Source: DATNNN01 sp035601815 (lineage in GTDB: Bacteria; Pseudomonadota; Alphaproteobacteria; Rhizobiales; Xanthobacteraceae). From it: a stretch of 13,800 bases of DNA. This document shows positions 1 through 7,656 of the stretch, in pieces (positions within the stretch are counted from its first letter, which is position 1; every line of letters starts with the position of its first letter). The stretch spans positions 1 through 13,800 of the forward strand of contig DATNNN010000172.1 in assembly GCA_035601815.1 (NCBI GenBank), written 5' to 3'. The position numbers were made by a program, and so were the translations under genes. The notes below the pieces were generated by a model, which had not been told where the DNA came from, did not search any database, and saw only the letters and a list, made by a program, of their open reading frames with translations.

Positions 1-1
1 G

Positions 2-754
2 CTCGCCGCCGCGCCGGCGCTTGCGCTCGACGGCAAGCCGGCGCCGGGCTCGCCGCAGACGCCGCTCGAGGCGTTCAAGTCCGGCACACAAGCCTATCTC
101 GCCGGCGAGAAGGCGAAGGCGCTGACGGAGCTGCGCTACGCCGCCGATCAGGGCCACGCGCTTGCCCAGTGGAAGCTCGGCCGCATGTACGCCGACGGCG
201 ACGGCGTCAAGCAGGACGACCTCAAAGCCTTCGAGTATTTCAGCAAGCTCGCGTCGGACTACGCCGAGGAGCAGCCCACCACCTCGCGCGCGCCGTTCGT
301 CGCCAACGCCTTCGTCGCGCTCGGCGGCTACTATCTCGCCGGCATACCGAACTCACAGGTCCGGCCCGACGCCGCGCGCGCGCGTCAGCTCTATTCCTAT
401 GCCGCGTCCTACTTCGGCGACCCCGAGGCGCAGTATCAGCTGGCGCGGCTGTATCTCCATGACGACGGTCCCGCCAAGGATCCGCGCCAGGCGGCGCGTT
501 GGCTCGGGCTCGCGGCGCAGAAGGGCCACTACCAGGCCCAGGCGCTGCTCGGGCAGATGCTGTTCCGCGGCGACGGCATGCCGCGCCAGGGCGCGCGCGG
601 CCTGATGTGGCTCATTCTCGCGCGCGAGTCCGCCGCGGGTCCTGAGGACGACTGGATCGTCGAGTACTACGACCAGGCGCTGGCGCGATCCACCGACGAC
701 GAGCGCGCGCTCGCTAAGCTCTACATCGAGCAGCGGCTGCGCGCCCAGCGCTGA
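2..754 (+). CDS. Sel1-repeat periplasmic protein, ExoR-like (5' end missing)
   Basis: The reading frame is open from base 2 to the TGA at 752-754, giving 250 residues; the true start lies upstream of the window. The first visible residues, LAAAPALALDGK, look like the end of a signal peptide with an ALA cleavage site, so the protein is probably exported. At least three Sel1-type repeats follow (about 116-235, 380-500 and 500-610), with the typical AA..GH..AQ..LG.MY..GDGV pattern. The order of segments (AFKSG.QAY near the start, then LRYAADQGHA, then YLAGIPNS, then AARARQLY) resembles what I remember of rhizobial ExoR, a periplasmic Sel1 protein that restrains the ExoS-ChvI two-component system. 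The length also fits, as ExoR is about 270 residues. The assignment rests on memory of that family, so the Sel1 call is firm and the ExoR call tentative. It converges on xthA with only 4 bp between the stop codons. Confidence 0.85.
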   Translation, partial: LAAAPALALDGKPAPGSPQTPLEAFKSGTQAYLAGEKAKALTELRYAADQGHALAQWKLGRMYADGDGVKQDDLKAFEYFSKLASDYAEEQPTTSRAPFVANAFVALGGYYLAGIPNSQVRPDAARARQLYSYAASYFGDPEAQYQLARLYLHDDGPAKDPRQAARWLGLAAQKGHYQAQALLGQMLFRGDGMPRQGARGLMWLILARESAAGPEDDWIVEYYDQALARSTDDERALAKLYIEQRLRAQR

Positions 755-758
755 CGGC

Positions 759-1544
759 TTAGCCGAGCTTCAGCTCGATCCACACCGGCACGTGGTCCGA
801 CGGCTTCTCGCCGCCGCGCATGGCGCGGTCGATGCCGGCGGCGGCGAGTCTGTCGGCGGCCTGCGGCGACAGCATCAGGTGATCAATGCGGATGCCGTCG
901 TCGCGCGAGAACGCGTTGCTCTGGAAATCCCAGAAGGTATAGAGCCCGGGGTCGTCGCTCGCCGCGCGCACCGCGTCGACCATGCCGAGCCGGGCAAGCT
1001 CGCGGAATTTCGCCCGCGTTTCCGGCTGGAACAGCGCATCGTTCTTCCATTTATCAGGGTGCTTGGCGTCGGCCGGCGTCGGGATCACGTTGAAATCGCC
1101 GGCGAGCACGAGCGGCTCCTCGAGCGGCAGGCGCGCGCGCGCGTAGTCGGCAAGCCGATCCATCCAGGCGAGCTTGTAGCGAAACTTGTCGCTGTCGATG
1201 GGATTGCCGTTCGGTAGATAGATGGACGCGATGCGCACGACGCCGCCGCCAACGGAAATCACCGCTTCGAGGAAGCGGGCATGATCGTCGGCGTGATCGC
1301 CGGGGAGGCGCGCGGTCACCTCGTCGAACGGATGCTTGGAAAGGATCGCGACGCCGTTATAGGTCTTCTGGCCGTGCACCGCGATGTTGTAGCCGAGGTC
1401 CTCGAACGGCCCGCGCGGAAACGCCTCGTCGACGCACTTCGTCTCCTGCAGGCAGACGACGTCGGGGGCGCGCTCCTTCAGCCAGCGCTGCAGGTGCTCG
1501 GCGCGGCTCTTCACCGAATTGACGTTCCAGGTCGCGATCAGCAT
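759..1544 (-). CDS. xthA: Exodeoxyribonuclease III (AP endonuclease)
   Basis: A 261-residue endonuclease/exonuclease/phosphatase-fold enzyme that cleaves DNA at abasic sites and trims 3' ends in base-excision repair. The active-site set is complete: Asn7 in TWNVNS, Glu34 in LQETK (metal ligand), Asp150 and Asn152 in GDFN, and Asp250-His251 in SDHVP at the C terminus. The YLPNG segment (109-113) is typical of the family. The ATG at 1544 was chosen because homology starts exactly at MLIATWNVNS. The frame is open for 88 more codons upstream, but those lie inside erpA in another frame and look like nothing. The start is 11 bp after the erpA stop, with no strong Shine-Dalgarno site, so it is probably expressed from the erpA promoter and perhaps translationally coupled to erpA. 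Length matches the family (about 260-270). Confidence 0.96.
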   Translation of the reverse strand: MLIATWNVNSVKSRAEHLQRWLKERAPDVVCLQETKCVDEAFPRGPFEDLGYNIAVHGQKTYNGVAILSKHPFDEVTARLPGDHADDHARFLEAVISVGGGVVRIASIYLPNGNPIDSDKFRYKLAWMDRLADYARARLPLEEPLVLAGDFNVIPTPADAKHPDKWKNDALFQPETRAKFRELARLGMVDAVRAASDDPGLYTFWDFQSNAFSRDDGIRIDHLMLSPQAADRLAAAGIDRAMRGGEKPSDHVPVWIELKLG

Positions 1545-1555
1545 CGAGCGATGCG

Positions 1556-1888
1556 TCAGAGCGAGAAGCTCGTCCCGCAACCGCAGGAAGCGGTGGCCTT
1601 GGGGTTGCCCACCTTGAAGGCGGCGCCGATCAGCTCGTCGACGAAGTCGATCTCGGAACCGGCCATGTATTGCAGCGACACCGGATCGACCACGACCTTG
1701 GCCCCCGCGCGCTCGATCACGACGTCGTCGGCCGCCGGCGCCCGCTCGATGTCGAACTTGTACTGAAAGCCCGAGCAGCCGCCGCCCTCGACGCTCACGC
1801 GCAGGCACGCGGGCGCGGGCTCGGCGCCGAGTATGGCGGCGATTCGGCGCGCGGCGCGCTCGGTGACGGTGAAGGTGCCTGTATCCAT
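1556..1888 (-). CDS. erpA: A-type iron-sulfur cluster carrier/insertion protein
   Basis: A 110-residue HesB/IscA-family protein that binds an Fe-S cluster and hands it to apo-enzymes. The three ligand cysteines are present: Cys38 in GGGCSGFQY, and Cys102 and Cys104 in ASCGCGTSF. A fourth cysteine (Cys28) is extra. The segment with VDP, then Y.AG..IDFV (about 68-85), is standard for the family. The ATG at 1888 gives the expected N terminus (the helix beginning TVTERAARRIAAIL); a GGA lies about 6 bp upstream of it. ErpA and IscA are hard to separate by sequence; the xthA neighbour and the general alphaproteobacterial order favour the name erpA. It is the first gene of a leftward pair with xthA and has a good candidate promoter at 1959-1931. 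No IscR, RirA or Irr operator could be recognised by eye. Confidence 0.93.
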   Translation of the reverse strand: MDTGTFTVTERAARRIAAILGAEPAPACLRVSVEGGGCSGFQYKFDIERAPAADDVVIERAGAKVVVDPVSLQYMAGSEIDFVDELIGAAFKVGNPKATASCGCGTSFSL

Positions 1889-1911
1889 GGCGTTCCAGGG
1901 CCTTTAAGACG

Positions 1912-1940
1912 TTGAAGCAGTGCCTGACCGATAGTTAAGT
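1912..1940 (+). promoter_or_regulatory. Candidate sigma-70 promoter for dgt
   Basis: TTGAAG (1912-1917), a 17-nt spacer, then TTAAGT (1935-1940) form a plausible promoter pointing right. A start near 1947 would leave a leader of about 26 nt before the dgt ATG. It overlaps the stronger-looking erpA promoter on the opposite strand. It may serve the long downstream run beginning with dgt and argS. Confidence 0.4.
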
Positions 1941-1959
1941 GCTCCCAAGGAAGTGTCAA
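1931..1959 (-). promoter_or_regulatory. Candidate sigma-70 promoter for erpA-xthA
   Basis: Read on the minus strand, a perfect -35 hexamer TTGACA (1959-1954) is followed by a 17-nt spacer and the -10-like AACTAT (1936-1931). Transcription would start near 1924, giving a leader of about 35 nt before the erpA ATG. The -35 is consensus and the spacing ideal; the -10 is a modest match. Its -10 shares bases 1935-1936 with the candidate dgt -10 on the other strand. Confidence 0.55.
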
Positions 1960-1972
1960 TTCGAGGGCCTCT

Positions 1973-3172
1973 ATGGCCGTTGCATCTCTGCCCCGCGCCC
2001 CTTGGGCGGCCGATCCTGCGCGCTCGCGCGGCCGCCTGCACGGGGAGGAGGCGAGCCCGACCCGCAGCGATTTCCGTCGCGACTGCGACCGCCTCATCCA
2101 CTCCACCGCCTTCCGGCGCCTCAAGCACAAGACCCAGGTGTTCGTTTCCCACGAGGGCGATCATTTCCGCACCCGGCTTACCCACACGCTCGAGGTGGCG
2201 CAGATCGCCCGCGCGCTCGCGCGCTCACTTGGCCTCGACGAAGATCTCGCCGAGGCGCTGGCGCTCGCCCACGACCTCGGCCATCCGCCGTTCGGCCATG
2301 CCGGCGAGCACACGCTGGACCAGTGCATGGCCGAATTCGGCGGTTTCGACCACAACGCCCAGACGCTCCGCGTCGTCACCAGCCTCGAGCATCGCTACGC
2401 CGGCTTCGACGGACTGAACCTGACCTTCGAGACGCTGGAAGGCATCGCCAAGCACAACGGCCCGCTCACCGACCGTGCCGGCAAGCCGACTGGCAGATAT
2501 GCCAAGGGTCTGCCGTCGGCGCTCGCTGGCTACGCCGCCCGTCACGATCTGATGCTGTGGAGCTATCCCAGCGGTGAAGCGCAGGCGGCGGCCATTGCCG
2601 ACGACATCGCCTACGATGCCCATGATCTCGACGACGCCCTGCGTGCCGAACTGTTCGCGGTCGAGGATTTGCGTGCGCTGCCGGTGGCGGGCGCGATCTT
2701 GGCGGAGGTGAATGTCCGCTACGGCGAAATCGACCGGCCGCGGCTCGTCAACGAGATCACGCGGCGGCTGATCCACGCCATGATCGAGGACGTGGTGGCC
2801 GAGACCGGCCGCCGGGTATCGGCGCTCGGCATTGCGTCGATCGACGACGTGCGCGGCGCTGCTCATGCTGTGGTCGGCTTCTCGCCGGCGATGCAGAAGG
2901 CCGACACGGCGATCAAGGGTTTTCTCACCCCGCGCATGTACCGCAACGAGCGGGTGCTCGCTATCATGCGCGACGCCCAGGCGGTGGTGCGAGATCTTTT
3001 TGCCCGCTTCAGCACCCACCCGGAAGACCTGCCGTCCGAGTGGGAAAAGGCGCTCGGCAGCGATCCCGCGGCGCGCGCCCGGCGCATCGCCGACTTCATC
3101 GCCGGCATGACCGACAATTTTGCGCTGGAGCAGCACGCCCGCTTCTTTGACTTGACTCCGAAATTGCGTTAG
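1973..3172 (+). CDS. dgt: dGTPase-like HD-domain dNTP triphosphohydrolase
   Basis: A 399-residue protein of the deoxyguanosinetriphosphate triphosphohydrolase-like family, which cleaves dNTPs to the nucleoside and triphosphate and so tunes dNTP pools. The HD metal site is complete: His71 in RLTHTLEV, His100-Asp101 in ALAHDLGHPPFGH, and a later Asp within ADDIAYDAHDLDDAL (about 207-221). The N-terminal block RSDFRRDCDRLIHSTAFRRLKHKTQV (31-56) is the family signature. The length fits the shorter type-2 alphaproteobacterial enzymes (about 400) rather than E. coli Dgt (about 505). The ATG at 1973 has a GAGGG about 7 nt upstream. The gene is divergent from erpA and ends 9 bp before the argS start, so the two are probably co-transcribed. 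Substrate preference cannot be read from the sequence; many homologues need an activating dNTP. Confidence 0.94.
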   Translation: MAVASLPRAPWAADPARSRGRLHGEEASPTRSDFRRDCDRLIHSTAFRRLKHKTQVFVSHEGDHFRTRLTHTLEVAQIARALARSLGLDEDLAEALALAHDLGHPPFGHAGEHTLDQCMAEFGGFDHNAQTLRVVTSLEHRYAGFDGLNLTFETLEGIAKHNGPLTDRAGKPTGRYAKGLPSALAGYAARHDLMLWSYPSGEAQAAAIADDIAYDAHDLDDALRAELFAVEDLRALPVAGAILAEVNVRYGEIDRPRLVNEITRRLIHAMIEDVVAETGRRVSALGIASIDDVRGAAHAVVGFSPAMQKADTAIKGFLTPRMYRNERVLAIMRDAQAVVRDLFARFSTHPEDLPSEWEKALGSDPAARARRIADFIAGMTDNFALEQHARFFDLTPKLR

Positions 3173-3181
3173 GCGCGCGGG

Positions 3182-4945
3182 GTGAACGCATTGAATCCGT
3201 TTGCTTTATTCACCGCGCAGGTGCGCGAGGCGATCGTCGCGCTTGCTGCCGAAGGCGCGCTGCGCCCGGGCCTCGACACGAGCCGCGTGGTGGTCGAGCC
3301 GCCGCGCGAGGCGAGCCATGGCGATCTCGCCACCAACGCGGCCATGGTGCTCGCCAAGGACGCGGGGCTGAAGCCGCGCGAGCTTGCCGACAAGCTTGCC
3401 GGGAAGTTGCGCGCGCTGGCGCACGTGACCAAGGTCGAAGTGGCCGGGCCGGGCTTCATCAATCTCTCCCTCGAAGCCGGCTTCTGGCTCGGGCTGCTGC
3501 GCGGCGTGATCGAGGCCGGCGCCGACTTCGGCCGTGTTGATCTCGGCCGCGGCGAGAAGGTCAACGTGGAGTATGTGTCGGCCAATCCCACGGGTCCTAT
3601 GCACGTGGGCCACGGCCGCGGGGCCGTGTTCGGCGACGCGCTCGCGAATCTGCTGGCCTTCACCGGCCACGCGGTCACGCGCGAGTACTATGTCAACGAC
3701 GCCGGCGCCCAGGTGGACATCCTCGCGCGCTCGGCGTTTCTCCGCTACCGCCAGGCGCTCGGCGAGGCTGTCGCGATCCCCGAGGGACTCTACCCCGGCG
3801 ACTATCTCGTCCCGGTCGGCAAGGCGCTGGCGCAGCTCTACGGTCCCGCGCTCGCGCAGAAGCCGGAGGCCGAGTGGCTGCCGCTGGTGCGCGACGTGGC
3901 AATCGCGGCGATGATGGACATGATCCGCGCCGACCTCGCCGCCCTTGCCATCCGTCACGACGTTTTCTTTTCCGAGCACTCACTCTCGGCGCCCGAGGAC
4001 AAGGTCGCGTCGACCATGGAGAAGCTGCGCAAGGCTGGGCAAGTGTACGAGGGCCGGCTGCCGCCGCCGAAAGGGCAGGTGCCCGAGGAGTGGGAGGATC
4101 GCGAGCAGACGCTGTTCCGCTCGACGGCCTTCGGCGACGACGCCGACCGGGCGCTGAAGAAGTCGGACGGCAGCTATACGTACTTCGCCACCGACATCGC
4201 CTATCACCGGGACAAGATCGCCCGCGGCTTCAAGACGCTCATCGACGTGTGGGGCGCCGACCACAGCGGCTACGTGAAACGCATGCAGGCGGCGGTCTCC
4301 GCTCTGTCGGGCGGGACGGTGACCCTCGACGTGAAGCTCTGTCAGCTCGTGCGCCTCTTGCGCGGTGGCGAGCCGGTGAAGATGTCCAAGCGTGCCGGCG
4401 ACTTCGTGACCCTGCGCGAGGTGGTCGACGAGGTGGGCCGAGACGCCGCCCGCTTCATGATGCTTTTTCGTAAGAATGACGCGGCCTTAGACTTCGATCT
4501 TGCCAAAGTGATTGAGCAGTCTCGGGAGAATCCTGTGTTCTACGTCCAGTACGCCCATGCCCGCGGAAAGTCGGTATTTCGCAACGCGAAAGAGGTCCTG
4601 CCCGCCCTCGATACCTCGAGGGCAGCCCTGGCGGCCGCTTCCTTCGACCGCCTGACCGACGAGGGCGAGCTTGGCTTGGTAAAGAAGATCGCCGCCTGGC
4701 CGCGGCTGATCGAGCAGGCGGCGGCCACTCATGAGCCGCACCGCGTGGCGTTCTACCTCCATGAGCTCTCCAGCGAGCTCCACTCTCAGTGGAATCGCGG
4801 TAAAGACTTGCCACACTTACGCTTCATTGCCGAACATGATCCCGATGTGACGCTCGCACGCCTCGCGCTCGTCCATGGAGTCGTGTTGGTGTTAGCGTCG
4901 GGTCTCGCAGTCCTCGGGGTCGGGGCCCCGGAGGAAATGCGTTGA
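3182..4945 (+). CDS. argS: Arginyl-tRNA synthetase
   Basis: A 587-residue class I aminoacyl-tRNA synthetase that charges tRNA-Arg. The N-terminal tRNA D-loop-binding domain spans about residues 5-100, followed by the catalytic core. The HIGH signature reads HVGH (141-144) inside SANPTGPMHVGHGRG, and the KMSKS signature reads KMSKR (400-404). The C-terminal DALR anticodon-binding domain begins near 470 with NPVFYVQYAHAR and runs to the end. Length is normal. The start is GTG at 3182; the protein then opens NPFALFTAQVREAI as expected. It lies 9 bp after dgt. An oddity is that codon choice in much of 4455-4945 (TTA, GTA, AAA, GGA, AGG, TCT and CCT codons appear) differs from the GC-rich style of the first two thirds, although the frame and motifs stay intact. 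Confidence 0.97.
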   Translation: MNALNPFALFTAQVREAIVALAAEGALRPGLDTSRVVVEPPREASHGDLATNAAMVLAKDAGLKPRELADKLAGKLRALAHVTKVEVAGPGFINLSLEAGFWLGLLRGVIEAGADFGRVDLGRGEKVNVEYVSANPTGPMHVGHGRGAVFGDALANLLAFTGHAVTREYYVNDAGAQVDILARSAFLRYRQALGEAVAIPEGLYPGDYLVPVGKALAQLYGPALAQKPEAEWLPLVRDVAIAAMMDMIRADLAALAIRHDVFFSEHSLSAPEDKVASTMEKLRKAGQVYEGRLPPPKGQVPEEWEDREQTLFRSTAFGDDADRALKKSDGSYTYFATDIAYHRDKIARGFKTLIDVWGADHSGYVKRMQAAVSALSGGTVTLDVKLCQLVRLLRGGEPVKMSKRAGDFVTLREVVDEVGRDAARFMMLFRKNDAALDFDLAKVIEQSRENPVFYVQYAHARGKSVFRNAKEVLPALDTSRAALAAASFDRLTDEGELGLVKKIAAWPRLIEQAAATHEPHRVAFYLHELSSELHSQWNRGKDLPHLRFIAEHDPDVTLARLALVHGVVLVLASGLAVLGVGAPEEMR

Positions 4946-4986
4946 CGGATCACGCGTTTTCCGGGTAGCGCGTCGGGAATGGCTCG

Positions 4987-6576
4987 GTGTCGATGAACGA
5001 AGAACCCAAGCTGCGCCCCCAACGGGGTCAGGAAATTCCGCAGCCCAGACGCCCGGAAGGCGCCCGCGTCCGGCGTGGTGAGGACCCGCTCGCCGAGCTT
5101 GCCCGCCTGATCGGCCAGGAAGATCCGTTCGCCAACTTCGAGGGCGGGGCGCGTGCGCCGGCACCCCGTGCGCCCGCCGGCAACGGCGGCGAAACTCGGA
5201 CCGCCCGCCGCGAATCCTACGAATCGCGGGACCACGCCGAGCCTCGGCGTCCCATCCAAGCGCCGCGCCCGCACCGCGACGGCGATGTCCCGGTCCGCAC
5301 GCGCCGCGACAGCGAGATTGAGCCAGAGCCTTTCCGCAGCGATCGCCCGGCGATCAGCCACGAAACCCGCCACGATTTCCGCCAAGACGGCCGACGTGAG
5401 GCCCCGCGCTTCACGCCGCAGCGCCCGCGCGTCGATATCGCCCACGCCACCACTACGCTCCCGCGTCCGCAGCCGGCGCTCGGCCGTGCTGATCACGACG
5501 ATGACGACGAGCCCCAGATTGAGCGGCCGCGAGAGACGGAGCCGCCGCGCTTTGCCCGGCGCGACGCCGGCCGCGACGGCCCCGACGAGCAATACAAGCG
5601 CACCCGCGTCACCGAATACGATCCCGAGTACGCCGACGAGGCCGATCTTCCGGCCCACGGCGATGAAGTCTATGACGAGGAGCCGCGCAAGAGCCGCCGC
5701 GGCCTTGCCGTCGTCGCGGGCGTTATCGGTCTCGCCGTGATCGGCACCGCGGGCTTCTTCGGCTATCGCGCTTTCTTCGGCGCCGACGGCGGCCAACCGC
5801 CCACCATCCGCGCCGACTCCGCGCCGGTGAAGATCACGCCCCCGGGCGGCGCCAAGCAGGCGGAGCCTCCGGGCGGCAAGCAGATTTACGAGCGTCTCGG
5901 CGGCCCGCCGCCGGCGAACGAGCGTATCGTTCCGCGCGAGGAGCGGCCGGTGGAGTTCAATCAGCCGCCGCGGGTCGCCACCACCCCGGTGCCGCAGCCA
6001 CAGCCGCAACAGCCCGGCGCCGTGCCGGTGCAGCCGGCGCCCGCGTCGACCGAACCACGCCGCGTGCGCACCGTGAGCGTGCGCGCCGACGGCACCATCG
6101 TGGCCGACCAGGCAAGTCGAATCACGCCGCAGCGTCCCGCGCCGCAGCAGCCGCTCGCCGTCAACGCCTACGCCAACCAGCCGGCCGAAGAGCCTGAGCC
6201 GCCGGTGCAGCCCCGCCAGGGGCGTCCGCCGCAGGCGCAGGACGGCAACCAGCAGCCCTGGTCGATCGTCGAGCCGCCGCGGCCGCAAACCCGGACGGCG
6301 GCTCGCTCCAACACCCCCATCGAGGCCGGCGGGTTCGTGGTGCAGGTCAACTCGCAGAAGACCGAAGCCGAAGCGCAGGCCGCTTGGCGCCAGATGCAGT
6401 CGCGCTTCCCCACCGTGCTCGGCAGCCGCCAGGCCAACATCCGCAGGGTCGATCTCGGCGACCGCGGCGTGTTCTATCGCGCCATGCTCGGTCCCTTCAC
6501 CTCGCGCGACGCCGCAAGCGAGGTGTGCCAGAGTCTCAAGACCGCCGGCGGCGACTGCATCGTCCAGCGCAACTGA
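4987..6576 (+). CDS. SPOR-domain membrane protein with long charged N-terminal region
   Basis: A 529-residue bitopic inner-membrane protein. Residues 1-237 are low-complexity, rich in Arg, Glu, Asp and Pro, with an acidic patch encoded near 5491-5540, and are predicted disordered and cytoplasmic. A single hydrophobic segment (about 239-260, GLAVVAGVIGLAVIGTAGFF) crosses the membrane behind a basic RKSRR stretch. Residues 265-445 are Pro/Gln/Ala-rich and presumably periplasmic. The SPOR domain occupies about 448-528, starting GGFVVQVNSQ and ending CIVQRN. SPOR domains bind glycan strands stripped of stem peptides at division sites, so a role at the septum is likely. The GTG at 4987 is preferred over the in-frame ATG at 4993 because a GGGA lies 8 nt before it. 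The gene sits between argS and nagZ. It has the layout of FtsN or DedD but the core is too diverged to name. Confidence 0.88.
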   Translation: MSMNEEPKLRPQRGQEIPQPRRPEGARVRRGEDPLAELARLIGQEDPFANFEGGARAPAPRAPAGNGGETRTARRESYESRDHAEPRRPIQAPRPHRDGDVPVRTRRDSEIEPEPFRSDRPAISHETRHDFRQDGRREAPRFTPQRPRVDIAHATTTLPRPQPALGRADHDDDDEPQIERPRETEPPRFARRDAGRDGPDEQYKRTRVTEYDPEYADEADLPAHGDEVYDEEPRKSRRGLAVVAGVIGLAVIGTAGFFGYRAFFGADGGQPPTIRADSAPVKITPPGGAKQAEPPGGKQIYERLGGPPPANERIVPREERPVEFNQPPRVATTPVPQPQPQQPGAVPVQPAPASTEPRRVRTVSVRADGTIVADQASRITPQRPAPQQPLAVNAYANQPAEEPEPPVQPRQGRPPQAQDGNQQPWSIVEPPRPQTRTAARSNTPIEAGGFVVQVNSQKTEAEAQAAWRQMQSRFPTVLGSRQANIRRVDLGDRGVFYRAMLGPFTSRDAASEVCQSLKTAGGDCIVQRN

Positions 6577-6625
6577 TCCTAAAAGCGTTCATTGACCGGG
6601 CGGAGCCGCGCTGATACCCGCGGCC

Positions 6626-7636
6626 ATGGCTGATTGCGCCTGCATTCTCGGCTGCGCCGGCCCGCGGCTTACGGCGGACGAACACGCGCTCTTCGGCGCC
6701 GCGCGCCCGTGGGGGCTCATTCTATTCAAGCGCAACGTGGAGGATTCGGCGCAAGTCGCAAATCTGACTCAGGAATTCCGTGCCGCCGTCGGTCGGCCGG
6801 GCGCGCCGGTCTTCGTCGATCAGGAGGGCGGCCGCGTGCAGCGGCTTCAGCCACCGCACTGGCCGGCGTATCCGCCGGCGGCCAAATACGGCGAAATCTA
6901 TGCCCGCGATCCCGGGCAAGGCCTGATGGCAGCACGCGTCGGCGCCGAGCTGATCGCCGCCGATCTCATTGCCGTTGGCATCAACGTCGATTGCCTGCCG
7001 GTGGCCGACCTGCGGCGGCCCGAGGGCCACGATGTGATCGGCGACCGCGCCTACGGCGCCGATCCCAACATCGTCGCCAAGCTCGCCCGCGCTGCCGCCG
7101 ATGGGTTGCTTGCCGGCGGGGTGCTGCCGGTGTTGAAGCATATCCCCGGTCACGGTCGGGCGCGCGCCGACAGCCACAAGAAGCTGCCCGTGGTGGGGGC
7201 GCCGCTCGCCGAGCTCGACCGCACCGATTTTGAGTCCTTCCGCCTGCTGAGCGACCTCCCCATGGCGATGACCGCCCACGTGGTCTACACCGCCGTCGAT
7301 AAAGGCCGGCCGGCAACCACCTCGCCGGTGGTGATCGGCGAGGTGATTCGCCGGCGGATAGGGTTCGGCGGCCTCTTGCTCACCGACGACCTCTCCATGG
7401 AGGCCCTTTCCGGCAGCCTCGGAGAGCGCGCCGCGGCCGCCTTCGCCGCCGGCTGCGACATGGCGCTCCACTGCAACGGCAGGCTCGCCGAGATGCGGGA
7501 GGTGGTCGCGGCGGGGCCCGCCCTTACGGGCGAAGCGGCGCGGCGGGCCGCCGCGGCGCTCGCCTGCCTCAGACCTGCCACGAAGCCCGGCAATCTCGAC
7601 GAGGCGCGCAGGCGGTTTTCCGCTATGATCGCTTGA
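6626..7636 (+). CDS. nagZ: Beta-N-acetylhexosaminidase (glycoside hydrolase family 3)
   Basis: A 336-residue cytoplasmic enzyme that removes N-acetylglucosamine from anhydro-muropeptides in cell-wall recycling; in many species its product pool controls beta-lactamase induction. The family signature KHIPGHGRARADSH spans 171-184 and supplies the His of the catalytic Asp-His dyad (Asp182, His184). The nucleophile is expected at Asp254 in LTDDLSM (252-258). The VDQEGGRVQR segment (about 63-72) is also diagnostic. Length is typical for bacterial NagZ. The ATG at 6626 lacks a clear Shine-Dalgarno site. A TTGACC at 6592-6597 could be part of a weak promoter in the 49-bp gap, but no good -10 follows. 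The stop codon overlaps a possible TTG start for scpA at 7633. Confidence 0.95.
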   Translation: MADCACILGCAGPRLTADEHALFGAARPWGLILFKRNVEDSAQVANLTQEFRAAVGRPGAPVFVDQEGGRVQRLQPPHWPAYPPAAKYGEIYARDPGQGLMAARVGAELIAADLIAVGINVDCLPVADLRRPEGHDVIGDRAYGADPNIVAKLARAAADGLLAGGVLPVLKHIPGHGRARADSHKKLPVVGAPLAELDRTDFESFRLLSDLPMAMTAHVVYTAVDKGRPATTSPVVIGEVIRRRIGFGGLLLTDDLSMEALSGSLGERAAAAFAAGCDMALHCNGRLAEMREVVAAGPALTGEAARRAAAALACLRPATKPGNLDEARRRFSAMIA

Positions 7637-7639
7637 ATC

Positions 7640-7647
7640 GGAAGGGA
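7640..7647 (+). promoter_or_regulatory. Ribosome binding site that decides the scpA start
   Basis: GGAAGGGA lies 9 nt before the TTG at 7657 and is the only strong Shine-Dalgarno-like sequence near the scpA 5' end. It supports 7657 over the in-frame TTG at 7633, which overlaps the nagZ stop and has no comparable site upstream. Confidence 0.5.
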
Positions 7648-7656
7648 ATCAGCCTC

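Noticed and set aside
1545..1808. A longer N terminus for xthA
   Set aside because: The 88 extra codons overlap erpA in another frame and read as Arg/Gly-rich noise; homology starts at MLIATWNVNS at 1544.
2225..3136. A 303-codon minus-strand open frame inside dgt
   Set aside because: It is the shadow of a well-supported HD-domain gene, with no motif of its own.
4786..6288. A 500-codon open frame on the minus strand opposite the SPOR gene
   Set aside because: It is very Arg/Gly/Ala-rich with no recognisable domain and lies antisense to a gene with a clear membrane helix and SPOR domain; high GC leaves such frames open by chance.
6592..6620. Promoter for nagZ (TTGACC followed by TACCCG at 17 nt)
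   Set aside because: The -35 is good but no acceptable -10 follows at 16-18 nt.
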